From an uncultured Lachnoclostridium sp. (GTDB lineage Bacteria; Bacillota; Clostridia; Lachnospirales; Lachnospiraceae): 47,421 nt of DNA. The DNA lies in NCBI GenBank assembly GCA_947369165.1, contig CANBKJ010000012.1:1-47421 (forward strand). Direction: 5' to 3'. Of the stretch, positions 16,780 through 24,240 are shown in pieces (position 1 is the first letter of the stretch; the number at the start of each line of letters is the position of its first letter). The translations under genes and the position numbers were made by a program. The notes beneath the pieces are model-generated. The model made no database searches, had not been told where the DNA came from, and saw only the letters and a program-made list of their open reading frames with translations.

Positions 16780-18495
16780 ATGTCTAAAAAATACATGGTT
16801 ATAGATGGAATCCGTACGGAATTTACGGATGAAAAGAATATATTGCAGGTAATCCGCAAGGCTGGTGTCCATGTACCTACCTTCTGTTATTACACAGATA
16901 TGTCCATTTATGGTGCCTGCCGTATGTGCGTGGTGGAGGATGAAAGAGGGGGGATCATCGCCTCCTGTTCCACTCCTCCCAAAGATAAAATGGTGATAAA
17001 AACAAATACATCCAAGCTTCATCAGCACCGGAAGATGATCCTGGAGCTTCTTCTGGCATCCCACTGCCGTGACTGTACGGTATGTGAGAAGAACGGCAAC
17101 TGCCGACTTCAGATGCTGGCAGCCAGATTCCGGCTGACCAACGTCAGATTTCCCAATACTCATCCGGACCGCTGCATCGATGACTCATCCCTTTCCATCG
17201 TAAGGGATCCGAGCAAATGTATCCTGTGCGGTGACTGTGTGAGAATGTGTAATGAGGTTCAGCACGTGGGTGCCATTGATTTTGCCCACCGCGGCGCCAA
17301 TATGGTAGTAAGTCCTGCTTTTGGCAGAGATATAGTAGAGACGGACTGTGTCAACTGCGGACAGTGTGCGGCTGTCTGCCCCACAGCAGCGATTACGATT
17401 AAAAATGATCTGAGAGAGGTGTGGCAGGCACTGTATGCTCCGGATAAACGGGTGGTAGCTCAGATTGCACCGGCAGTCAGGGTGGCGATTGGTGAGGAAT
17501 TTGGCCTTCCGGCAGGAAAGAATTCTGTGGGTAAGATATTTACCGCCCTTCGTATGCTGGGATTTGACACGGTATTTGATACCAGTTTCAGTGCAGACCT
17601 GACAGTAGTAGAGGAGGCCAGCGAACTGGTTTATAAACTGGAGAATGGAGAAAAGAAATATCCTCTCGGCAATTCCATGCCGCTCTTTACATCCTGCTGC
17701 CCGGCATGGGTGCGTTTTGTGGAGACTAAATATCCAGAAATACTTCCTTATGTTTCTACCTGCAAATCTCCGATGGAGATGTTTGGTGCGGTGCTCAAGG
17801 AGCATTACAAGCCGGCAGATCAGGAAGCCGGGGTGGAGACGATATCGGTAGCTGTTATGCCTTGTGTGGCAAAGAAATACGAGGCGGCGAGAGAAGAATT
17901 CAAGAGGAATAACGTACCGGATGTGGACTATGTCATAACCACTAAGGAACTGATCCTGATGATCAAAGAGCTGGGAATCCAGTTTAATGAGATCGAGCCA
18001 AGTGCTCCAGACATGCCATTTTCCATCAGCTCCGGTGCCGGTGTGATCTTTGGTGTGACCGGCGGTGTTATGGAGGCTGCCCTGCGCCATGTGGCGGAGC
18101 AGAACAATGAAGCCCTGCGGGAGATCGAGTATTCCGGGATCCGTGGACTGGAAGGTACGAAGGTGGCAGAGGTAGAGATCGGCGGCAAGACACTTCGTGT
18201 GGGAGTGGTAAATGGTCTTGGAAATGCAGAAAATCTGATCCAGAAGCTGCAGCGCGGTGAAGAAAAACTGGATTTTGTAGAGGTTATGGCTTGTCCTTAT
18301 GGATGTATCGGCGGAGCCGGACAGCCATTCGGCTATCAGAGTGTGAAGCAGGAACGCGCAACTGGTATGTATAAAGCCGATAAGTCTGCGATCATTAAAC
18401 GGTCAGTGGAGAATCCTACACTTTTGAATATGTATGAGAATGGAATGTTGAAAGACCGTGCCCATGAATTGCTGCATGTGCACTATGGCAAATAA
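16780..18495 (+). CDS. hydA: HydA, catalytic subunit of [FeFe] hydrogenase
   Basis: This 571-residue subunit carries the H-cluster that reversibly reduces protons to H2. Domains: a [2Fe-2S] plant-type domain (Cys36, 47, 50, 63), the His-ligated [4Fe-4S] segment H-x3-C-x2-C-x5-C (His95, Cys99, 102, 108), two [4Fe-4S] sites (CILCGDCVRMC from about 147; CVNCGQCAAVCP), then the H domain. The three H-cluster signatures are TSCCPAW (about 304), MPCVAKKYE (about 360) and MACPYGCIGGAGQP (about 502), the last differing from the usual PGGC-x2-GGGQP. No C-terminal extra [2Fe-2S] domain is present. The ATG at 16780 is preferred to 16765 because AAAGGAG lies 5 bases upstream. Maturation genes hydEFG are not in the window. 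Confidence 0.95.
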   Translation: MSKKYMVIDGIRTEFTDEKNILQVIRKAGVHVPTFCYYTDMSIYGACRMCVVEDERGGIIASCSTPPKDKMVIKTNTSKLHQHRKMILELLLASHCRDCTVCEKNGNCRLQMLAARFRLTNVRFPNTHPDRCIDDSSLSIVRDPSKCILCGDCVRMCNEVQHVGAIDFAHRGANMVVSPAFGRDIVETDCVNCGQCAAVCPTAAITIKNDLREVWQALYAPDKRVVAQIAPAVRVAIGEEFGLPAGKNSVGKIFTALRMLGFDTVFDTSFSADLTVVEEASELVYKLENGEKKYPLGNSMPLFTSCCPAWVRFVETKYPEILPYVSTCKSPMEMFGAVLKEHYKPADQEAGVETISVAVMPCVAKKYEAAREEFKRNNVPDVDYVITTKELILMIKELGIQFNEIEPSAPDMPFSISSGAGVIFGVTGGVMEAALRHVAEQNNEALREIEYSGIRGLEGTKVAEVEIGGKTLRVGVVNGLGNAENLIQKLQRGEEKLDFVEVMACPYGCIGGAGQPFGYQSVKQERATGMYKADKSAIIKRSVENPTLLNMYENGMLKDRAHELLHVHYGK

Positions 18496-18506
18496 ATATG
18501 ATAGAC

Positions 18507-18565
18507 AGACCTCAGTATTTGTAAGGAAAGCAATTTTTCCTTACAAATACTGAGGTCTTGTTTTA
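18507..18565 (+). terminator. Rho-independent terminator of hydCBA
   Basis: A perfect 23-bp stem (18507-18529 with 18536-18558) has a 6-base loop and is followed by TGTTTT. It starts 11 bases after the hydA stop and ends the operon before the convergent leftward lipoprotein gene. Confidence 0.92.
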
Positions 18566-18590
18566 AATAGAATATTTCATTTTACATATT

Positions 18591-18974
18591 CTATCGTGTC
18601 ATGTCATCTACCGCATCTTCTACACCATCTACGGTATCTTTCACACCTTTTCCTACACCTTTCACAGTGTCGTCTACAGCATCACCGGCTTTGTCAAGAA
18701 CATTGTCGTCGTTATTGTTATTGTTGGAGTTGTTATCATTGACGGTTCCGTCGTTATTGTCATTGTTGGTGTCGCCGTTCATGCCCGTGGTGTCAGTGTC
18801 GTTTGTGCCGTTGTCAGAAGCGGCCGCCGGAGAAGCGGAAGGTTCCGGGCTCTCTGTAGCTGCTGCCGGAGAAGGAGATGCCGCTGCATCGTCGTTTTTC
18901 TTGTTTCCGCATCCAGCCATAAGAAAGGCAGACAGACACATCGTAGCGGTGATCAGTAATATTTTCCGTTTCAT
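18591..18974 (-). CDS. Small low-complexity lipoprotein, function unknown
   Basis: This 127-residue protein has a lipoprotein signal peptide MKRKILLITATMCLSAFLMA with lipobox LMAGC (Cys at about 22). An Ala/Ser/Pro-rich then Asp/Asn/Thr-rich linker (about 28-92) follows, with a run of Asn/Asp. The C-terminal 34 residues form an amphipathic segment made of repeats of the type DAVDDTVKGVGKGVKDTVDGVEDAVDD, which looks near-palindromic at residue level. The start is chosen at 18974 because AGGAGG lies 9 bases upstream; an upstream in-frame ATG at 19013 has no such site. It probably sits on the outer face of the membrane with the C-terminal helix on a flexible stalk. No family was recognised with confidence. 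Confidence 0.75.
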   Translation of the reverse strand: MKRKILLITATMCLSAFLMAGCGNKKNDDAAASPSPAAATESPEPSASPAAASDNGTNDTDTTGMNGDTNNDNNDGTVNDNNSNNNNNDDNVLDKAGDAVDDTVKGVGKGVKDTVDGVEDAVDDMTR

Positions 18975-19008
18975 AGAGAAATTCCTCCTGTTTGAAATTC
19001 GACATCTT

Positions 19009-19040
19009 AGCACAATGGCTCCGTCGAGCCAGCTTGTGCT
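19009..19040. other. Intergenic hairpin between the SDR and lipoprotein genes
   Basis: The left arm 19009-19021 pairs with 19026-19031 and 19034-19040, leaving a 2-base bulge and a CGTC loop, for 13 pairs in all. There is no adjacent T-run on either strand, so it may act as an RNA 3' end stabiliser for the leftward SDR transcript or as an operator rather than a classical terminator. Confidence 0.4.
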
Positions 19041-19079
19041 TCTGTCATGGATAGTATGTTCAGAAAGAATTACTTTTAT

Positions 19080-19805
19080 TCACCATCCGCCGTCAAAACC
19101 GATCACCTGGCCGGTGAGATAGTCTGGTGCCTTTAGAAGTAAGGAGATAAATTCGGCGGTTTCCTCTGTCGAGGCCATGCGTCCGGCAGGGATATCTTCG
19201 CAGATGGCCAGGATCTCCTCCGGGGAAAAACAGGCGTTCATATCCGTATCGATCATGCCGCAGGCAATGGCATTTACAGAGATTCCGCTGGGAGCCAGTT
19301 CTTTGGCAAGGGATTTTGTCAGGGAGTCGAGTCCGCCTTTTGTGGCAGAGTAGGCGGCCTCACAGGAGGCTCCCGCATTTCCCCAGATCGAAGATATATT
19401 CAAAATTCTGCCTTTTTTGGCATGGATCATATGGGGAAGTACCTGGCGGCACAGGAAAAAGACAGAGGACAGATTTGTATTTAAGATCTGAAACCATTCC
19501 TCATCGGAAAGATCCGGAAGAAGTCCGATCTTTGAGATACCGGCATTGTTAATGAGAACATCGATTTTTTTAAAGTGTTCCATGGCTGTTTTTACGATCT
19601 TATTTGCCGTGTCGCTTTTACTGATATCTCCGCACAATGTAACACACGTCTCAGTGTGTTGGAGGCATTCTTTTTTTAGTTTTTCAAGCTTTTCCGGGGA
19701 TGAGTTGCCGCAGAGCAACAGTTCACAGCCCTCTTTTGCCAGCTTTTTTGCAACAGCGCTGCCGATGCCGCCAGAGGCACCTGTAATGATTACGGTATCC
19801 TTCAT
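19080..19805 (-). CDS. Short-chain dehydrogenase/reductase (YmfI/FabG-like)
   Basis: This 241-residue NAD(P)H-dependent reductase has a Rossmann TGASGGIG nucleotide motif (about 8-15), NNAG (about 90), and the catalytic Ser-Tyr-Lys seen in NISSIWG and AAYSATKGG. It most resembles the FabG-like group containing YmfI, annotated as EF-P 5-aminopentanone reductase, particularly in the GNAGASCEAAYSATKGG and IDTDMNACFSPEE stretches. General 3-oxoacyl-ACP reductase activity is an alternative; without fatty acid genes nearby, that is less favoured. The start at 19805 is chosen over 19856 because the family begins a few residues before TGASGGIG and GGGAGT lies upstream. Transcribed leftward toward the lipoprotein gene. 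Confidence 0.85.
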   Translation of the reverse strand: MKDTVIITGASGGIGSAVAKKLAKEGCELLLCGNSSPEKLEKLKKECLQHTETCVTLCGDISKSDTANKIVKTAMEHFKKIDVLINNAGISKIGLLPDLSDEEWFQILNTNLSSVFFLCRQVLPHMIHAKKGRILNISSIWGNAGASCEAAYSATKGGLDSLTKSLAKELAPSGISVNAIACGMIDTDMNACFSPEEILAICEDIPAGRMASTEETAEFISLLLKAPDYLTGQVIGFDGGW

Positions 19806-19875
19806 TTTTTGACTCCCATGATATAATATAGTATGGTTACAGTTTACCACGATCATTCAAATTTTGCAAAAAATC

Positions 19876-19904
19876 TTGTATAATGAAGCATTTTCTGGTA
19901 CAAT
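19876..19904 (+). promoter_or_regulatory. Promoter of the LCP-like/TagA-like operon
   Basis: TTGTAT (19876-19881) and TACAAT (19899-19904) are 17 bases apart, with a TGG just before the -10. The first gene starts 56 bases downstream. This divergent intergenic region also separates the leftward SDR gene. Confidence 0.55.
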
Positions 19905-19959
19905 AGGGCTATTGTTTGGTCACATATCAGAGTTTCAGCAAGGATAGGAGAGGGAAGAT

Positions 19960-21063
19960 ATGTTTAAAATTGTTTTAAAAACTTTTTTAAAAACAATGGG
20001 AATTATTATTTTGCTGCTTGCAGTAGGGGTTGCAAGTTATTTTCTTACGATGTTGTTTTATAATACCACTGAAAAGGAGGAGCGGAGCACAAAGTATGAG
20101 CATGTGATCGATGTTAATGCGGGCTCCGAGTCCAGTAATCTGATTTACAGTGTGGAAAAAGACACCAAGCTGGTTCGGGCGATGGTGTTAGAACTTTTTG
20201 ATAAAGAGACAGGGAATCTTGATTATATCACGATTCCAAACAAGACTCAGATCTCACTGTCATCTACTAAATACAAAGAATATATGGAGGTGAGCCCCCA
20301 GATTCCCCAGATTGTGACGCTGCGTGACATCAACGAATATTTTACCGGAGATGTGGCTTATGAATACGGAATTCTTCTGCTCCAGGAAGTACTGAACGTG
20401 GACATTGGGTATTTCACTGCCATGGATTCTGAGGATTTTAACAAACGTTTTGAGAAAAAAGAGGGAGCTTTTATCCCACGGGGGGAATACTTGGATAATG
20501 TCCAGCAGAATAAAGACGAGGACGCCATGAGAGACTTTATCGAAAAGGAATGGGATGTCATTATCTCAGATATTACTTTGTCCCAAAAGAAGCAGTATGC
20601 GCCTGGGTTTGTCAAGGTGGACCGTGATCTCATCTATGCCCACCGCGCCTATGCGGAGGAGATCAAGGGGAAGGCTACCCTGGACGGAGCAAAGACGAAG
20701 AAAATGATCGATAAGATCTGGGAGAGTGAAAAGCGAACGGCAAAGCAGAAACATGTGGACGGAACGGCGGCTCCGACGGATCTTGAAAAGTTGAAGTCCC
20801 GCAGTATACAGATTACCAACGGAAGTAAGATCAATGGATTAGCTGCTTCCTTTAAGGAAAAATTGGAAGCAGAAGGTCTTTATGTAATGGGCGTAGGAGA
20901 TTTCAGTGGTGAGGTGCAGAAGAAAACCATTATTTACGCCAGAAAACGAAGATGGGGAAGATATCTGAAGTCATTTTTTAAAGCACCGGTGATCCAGGAG
21001 GCGAAAGAACTTACGAATAGTGCTGATATAGAGATCGTTCTTGGTACGGATGATAAACCGTGA
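19960..21063 (+). CDS. LCP-like protein with LytR_C tail, catalytic residues missing
   Basis: This 367-residue protein has one N-terminal membrane anchor (about 10-34) and is otherwise extracellular. Residues about 65-165 align by eye with the LCP core: the strand before the catalytic site (VRAMVLELFDKETGNLDYITIP) and the VLNVDIGYFTAMDSEDF segment match the LCP VxxxLxIxIDYYVxVNFxGF pattern. The catalytic PRD is PNK here, the SD preceding the first strand is absent and the later Arg cluster is not found. The C-terminus (about 275-365, from SIQITNGSKINGLA) matches the LytR C-terminal domain. It is probably a non-catalytic LCP relative; a role binding lipid-linked polymer or pyrophosphate is inference. 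A TagA-like gene follows 36 bases downstream. Confidence 0.7.
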   Translation: MFKIVLKTFLKTMGIIILLLAVGVASYFLTMLFYNTTEKEERSTKYEHVIDVNAGSESSNLIYSVEKDTKLVRAMVLELFDKETGNLDYITIPNKTQISLSSTKYKEYMEVSPQIPQIVTLRDINEYFTGDVAYEYGILLLQEVLNVDIGYFTAMDSEDFNKRFEKKEGAFIPRGEYLDNVQQNKDEDAMRDFIEKEWDVIISDITLSQKKQYAPGFVKVDRDLIYAHRAYAEEIKGKATLDGAKTKKMIDKIWESEKRTAKQKHVDGTAAPTDLEKLKSRSIQITNGSKINGLAASFKEKLEAEGLYVMGVGDFSGEVQKKTIIYARKRRWGRYLKSFFKAPVIQEAKELTNSADIEIVLGTDDKP

Positions 21064-21099
21064 TCTAACGCAAATCATCGGCAAAGAAAGGAACATGTT

Positions 21100-21879
21100 A
21101 TGGGAACAAGGATTAAGATCATGGATCTGGAAGTGGATATTCTGAGCGAGGAAACTCTTCGGGAGGAAATTGCCGGGTATCTCTCCCTGGATGTTTTGAA
21201 TATCATCCATCTGGTCTCTTTGGATTACATTGATACCTATGAAGCAAATGATCTTGTTCAGGACGCTCTCAGTGAGTCAGATATGGTTCTGCCGGGGGAA
21301 AAGGCGATACTGAGTACGTATCATGTGGATGTGCTGGAAACGGGAGGTATGGTGGTGGATTACCGCTCTGCCGGAAGGATCGCTGATCGTGAGTTGTTAG
21401 AAGGAAAAAAATGTTATCTGGTGCTGAAAGACCAGAAAGAGGCGAGAGTGGTTTACCGTTATCTGATGACCCACTATCCCTTTTTGGAGATCGTTGGCTT
21501 GTATGTGGCTGGCAAAGAGGTGAGCCAGGAGGCGCTGATCAATGATATCAATACAAAGCTGCCGGATCTCATTCTGATCTCTATGGAGGACATCCAGGCA
21601 GAGGAGTGGATCCACAGCAATAAGCTCAAGATCAACGCCAAGCTTTGTGTGGTGTTGAGCAGCGTTATGAATCTTATTATCCGGGAAAATATTCATGTGC
21701 CCAAATTTATAAAAAAACTACGGTTGGGCAGTATTTATGCCTGCATTGCCAGAATTCCGTATTCTAATTTCTGGAGACGTCGAATATTTAGAAAGAAAAT
21801 GGACAACTATAATAACAAAAAGCTTTTGGAAAAAGCAGATGTGAATGAGGAGTTGTCGGATGAAAAAGAAGGACAGTGA
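21100..21879 (+). CDS. Divergent WecG/TagA/CpsF-family glycosyltransferase homologue
   Basis: This 259-residue protein follows the WecG/TagA/CpsF fold order: an N-terminal SEETLREEI helix, NIIHLVSLDYI in place of the usual VTxNPE, DMVLPGEKAI in place of the VxPDG(I/T)G active-site segment, a middle VGLYVAG region, PDLILISMEDIQAEEWI in place of LxVGLGxPKQExW, and a basic C-terminal helix with FWRRRIFRKK that normally contacts the membrane. The catalytic Asp of PDG and the conserved Thr/Asn of the first motif are both missing, so standard ManNAc-transfer activity is doubtful. It sits between an LCP-like pseudoenzyme and a YitT protein, overlapping the latter by 20 bases. Confidence 0.65.
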   Translation: MGTRIKIMDLEVDILSEETLREEIAGYLSLDVLNIIHLVSLDYIDTYEANDLVQDALSESDMVLPGEKAILSTYHVDVLETGGMVVDYRSAGRIADRELLEGKKCYLVLKDQKEARVVYRYLMTHYPFLEIVGLYVAGKEVSQEALINDINTKLPDLILISMEDIQAEEWIHSNKLKINAKLCVVLSSVMNLIIRENIHVPKFIKKLRLGSIYACIARIPYSNFWRRRIFRKKMDNYNNKKLLEKADVNEELSDEKEGQ

Positions 21880-22732
21880 ACTGGTATCGTACCTGCTTGT
21901 GACAGCGGGTACTTTTTTTATGGCAGCGGGGATCAATATTATCTATGAGCCCCTTTCCATGGTAACAGGGGGATTTTCGGGCATAGGCATCATATTAAAA
22001 AAGATACTGGAGGCGAAGGGGGGATTTAGCCTCCCTGTGGGCGTCACAAATCTTTTTTTGAATCTCCCTCTGTTTATCCTGGCGGTGAGGTTAAAGGGCA
22101 GCAGATTCTTGAAAAGGACGCTGTACGCTGCCCTCTGTTTTTCTGTGGCACTGCTGGTAGTGCCATCCTTTGAAAATCTTCACAAGGACTATCTCATGGC
22201 GGCGATCTATGGAGGTGTGCTCAATGGCGTGGGGCTGGGGCTTGTATTTTCCAGGAATACCTCTACGGGAGGAAGCGATTTGCTGAGTACATTGCTAAAT
22301 CACTGGTTTCCGGGACTCAGTATATCAGAGCTTTTGATCATCATCGATGGTGCTATTGTGCTGGGGGGAATGTTTTTCTTTGGCATGCAGACGGGGATGT
22401 ATTCCATTGTCGCCGTATTTATCACGGGAAAGGTGTCGGATGCGCTGCTGGATGGTCTCAAGTTCGCCAAAATGGCGTACATTATATCTGATTCTCCCGC
22501 CAAAATCTCCGAAGAAGTCATGCGTCGTCTGGACCGGGGTGTTACCGGCTTGAATGGGAAGGGGATGTATTCAGGAAAGGATAAGAATGTGCTTTTGTGC
22601 GTTGTGTCCAAAAAAGAAGTGGTTCGTTTGATAGAAATTGTGAAAAATGCTGATGAAAATGCTTTTGTTATCGTTATGGATGCCAAGGAAGTCCAGGGTG
22701 AGGGATTTATCGAAAAAAGTGTAGGTTGTTAG
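21860..22732 (+). CDS. YitT-family membrane protein with DUF2179 domain
   Basis: This 290-residue protein has five to six hydrophobic segments (residues about 10-205), including INIIYEPLSMVTGGFSGIGI and the conserved NTSTGGSDLLSTLL stretch, typical of the YitT (DUF161) family, followed by a cytoplasmic DUF2179 domain (about 210-285, with KGMYSGKDKNVLLCVVSKKE). The molecular function of this family is unknown. The ATG at 21860 is preferred because GAGGAG lies 7 bases upstream; it overlaps the end of the TagA-like gene, indicating translational coupling. Confidence 0.88.
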   Translation: MKKKDSELVSYLLVTAGTFFMAAGINIIYEPLSMVTGGFSGIGIILKKILEAKGGFSLPVGVTNLFLNLPLFILAVRLKGSRFLKRTLYAALCFSVALLVVPSFENLHKDYLMAAIYGGVLNGVGLGLVFSRNTSTGGSDLLSTLLNHWFPGLSISELLIIIDGAIVLGGMFFFGMQTGMYSIVAVFITGKVSDALLDGLKFAKMAYIISDSPAKISEEVMRRLDRGVTGLNGKGMYSGKDKNVLLCVVSKKEVVRLIEIVKNADENAFVIVMDAKEVQGEGFIEKSVGC

Positions 22733-22858
22733 TTATGCAAATTAGACAAAGATTTGTGAATTATTTATGAAATTTGGATATAGAGTTTTTGGACAAAATA
22801 GTGTATAGTGTTAATTGAAGATGTTATGCAAATATTAATTTCCAGGGAGGAACATGTA

Positions 22859-23971
22859 ATGGCAAGTTTATCATTAAAAAACATCAACAAAGTATATCCA
22901 AATGGATTTCATGCGGTAAAGGATTTTAACCTTGAGATCGAAGATAAAGAATTTATTATCTTTGTAGGTCCTTCAGGATGCGGTAAATCTACGACGCTTC
23001 GTATGATCGCTGGTTTGGAAGAGATTTCAAATGGAGAGTTGTGGATTGGCGATAAGTTAGTTAATGACGTAGAACCGAAAGATAGAGACATCGCGATGGT
23101 TTTCCAGAACTACGCGTTGTATCCACATATGTCAGTATATGACAACATGGCATTTGGTCTGAAGCTGAGAAAGGTTCCGAAAGATCAGATCGAGCGCCTG
23201 GTACATGAAGCAGCTAAGATTCTTGATATTGAGCATTTGCTTGATCGTAAACCAAAGGCTTTGTCCGGTGGACAGAGACAGCGTGTGGCGATGGGACGTG
23301 CGATCGTGCGTGATCCAAAAGTATTCCTTATGGATGAGCCTCTCTCTAACCTCGATGCAAAGCTTCGTGTTCAGATGCGTATTGAGATTTCCAAGCTTCA
23401 TCAGAGACTGGAGACAACGATTATCTATGTAACCCATGACCAGACAGAGGCGCTGACTCTTGGTACACGTATCGTCGTTATGAAAGACGGAGTGGTACAG
23501 CAGGTTGACAGTCCATTGGATCTCTACATGAGACCGAATAACCTATTTGTGGCAGGATTTATTGGTTCACCTCAGATGAACTTTATCAAGGCGAGAGTGA
23601 ATGTATCTGGTTCCGATGTACTTCTTACCTTTGGTGCCAACACCGTTAAGCTTCCAGAAAGCAAAGGGAAGAAGCTGATCGAAGGCGGTTACGAGGATAA
23701 GGATGTGATCTTCGGTATTCGTCCGGAAGATATTAAAGATGAAGAGATGTTCATCAGCAATTCACCGGATACGACTCTTGAGGCTACTGTTAAAGTATAT
23801 GAGATGCTCGGTGCGGAAGTATTCCTTTACTTCACCATTGAGAACCATGACATTACTGTTCGTGTGAATCCTCGTACGACAGCACGTCCGGGTGACACGA
23901 TCAAGATTGCACTCGATGCAGAGAAGATTCATCTGTTTGATAAAGAGACAGAGAACACCATTACAAACTAA
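22859..23971 (+). CDS. msmK: MsmK/UgpC-type sugar ABC transporter ATPase
   Basis: This 370-residue ATPase belongs to the CUT1 sugar importer ATPases. Walker A GPSGCGKST is at about 37-45, the Q-loop at FQNYALYPHM, the signature is LSGGQRQRVAMGRAIVRDP, Walker B is FLMDEPLSNLD and the switch is YVTHDQTEA. A C-terminal TOBE/OB regulatory domain spans about 240-370. No permease or binding protein is adjacent, which fits the known situation where one MsmK ATPase energises several separate sugar importers. The start at 22859 follows GGGAGG with 8-base spacing; an earlier ATG at 22808 is not supported. Codon use is more biased than that of its neighbours, suggesting high expression (inference). Confidence 0.92.
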   Translation: MASLSLKNINKVYPNGFHAVKDFNLEIEDKEFIIFVGPSGCGKSTTLRMIAGLEEISNGELWIGDKLVNDVEPKDRDIAMVFQNYALYPHMSVYDNMAFGLKLRKVPKDQIERLVHEAAKILDIEHLLDRKPKALSGGQRQRVAMGRAIVRDPKVFLMDEPLSNLDAKLRVQMRIEISKLHQRLETTIIYVTHDQTEALTLGTRIVVMKDGVVQQVDSPLDLYMRPNNLFVAGFIGSPQMNFIKARVNVSGSDVLLTFGANTVKLPESKGKKLIEGGYEDKDVIFGIRPEDIKDEEMFISNSPDTTLEATVKVYEMLGAEVFLYFTIENHDITVRVNPRTTARPGDTIKIALDAEKIHLFDKETENTITN

Positions 23972-24005
23972 GCCTGGAATAATATTTATATGTAGATTAT
24001 GAAAT

Positions 24006-24048
24006 AAGCGTCAGTACCAGCGATTTGGAATCGCTGGTATTGACGCTT
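24006..24048 (+). terminator. Terminator-like hairpin 1 after msmK
   Basis: A 20-bp stem (24006-24025 with 24029-24048, one G-T pair) with a 3-base TGG loop begins 34 bases after the msmK stop. Only a short T tract follows, so termination efficiency is uncertain. Confidence 0.6.
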
Positions 24049-24060
24049 TAAACAACAAAG

Positions 24061-24099
24061 AAAGGTGCCTTCGTTTTGGTTACGAGGGCACCTTTACTT
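24061..24099 (+). terminator. Terminator-like hairpin 2 after msmK
   Basis: A 14-bp stem (24061-24074 with 24082-24095, one G-T pair) and loop TTTGGTT, followed by ACTTTT. Second member of the hairpin array between msmK and the convergent chemoreceptor gene. Confidence 0.6.
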
Positions 24100-24120
24100 T
24101 TGCAAGTTGTCAATTCTTTT

Positions 24121-24151
24121 GAGGTGCGCGATTCTCAGCCGCACCTTTTTT
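24121..24151 (+). terminator. Terminator hairpin 3, first copy of a duplicated unit
   Basis: AGGTGCG (24122-24128) pairs with CGCACCT (24140-24146) followed by TTTTTT. The same 30-base unit, including its loop CGATTCTCAGC, recurs at 24211-24240. Confidence 0.7.
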
Positions 24152-24184
24152 ATCTGATAGGAAAGTTCTCAATTTGCGGAGCAA

Positions 24185-24207
24185 AAGAATCAACTTTGTT
24201 GATTCTT
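24185..24207 (-). terminator. Terminator of the chemoreceptor gene (minus strand)
   Basis: AAGAATCAA (24185-24193) pairs with TTGATTCTT (24199-24207) around a 5-base loop. Read on the minus strand it is followed by TTGC after a terminal CTT, giving TTTT at the end of the stem, and it lies 32 bases past the chemoreceptor stop. Confidence 0.5.
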
Positions 24208-24210
24208 GAG

Positions 24211-24240
24211 AGGTGCGCGATTCTCAGCCGCACCTTTTTT
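24211..24240. terminator. Terminator hairpin 5, second copy of the duplicated unit
   Basis: AGGTGCG (24211-24217) pairs with CGCACCT (24229-24235) and is followed by TTTTTT on the plus strand. Its last bases overlap the chemoreceptor stop codon (24239-24241). It is identical over 30 bases to the unit at 24122-24151. Confidence 0.65.

Noticed and set aside
22733..22858. Promoter for msmK
   Set aside because: TTGGAC and TATAGT elements are visible, but no pair has 16-18-base spacing, so no specific site is claimed.
24006..24240. CRISPR-like array between msmK and the chemoreceptor gene
   Set aside because: Only one unit is repeated (twice), spacing is irregular, the units end in T-runs and no cas genes are near.
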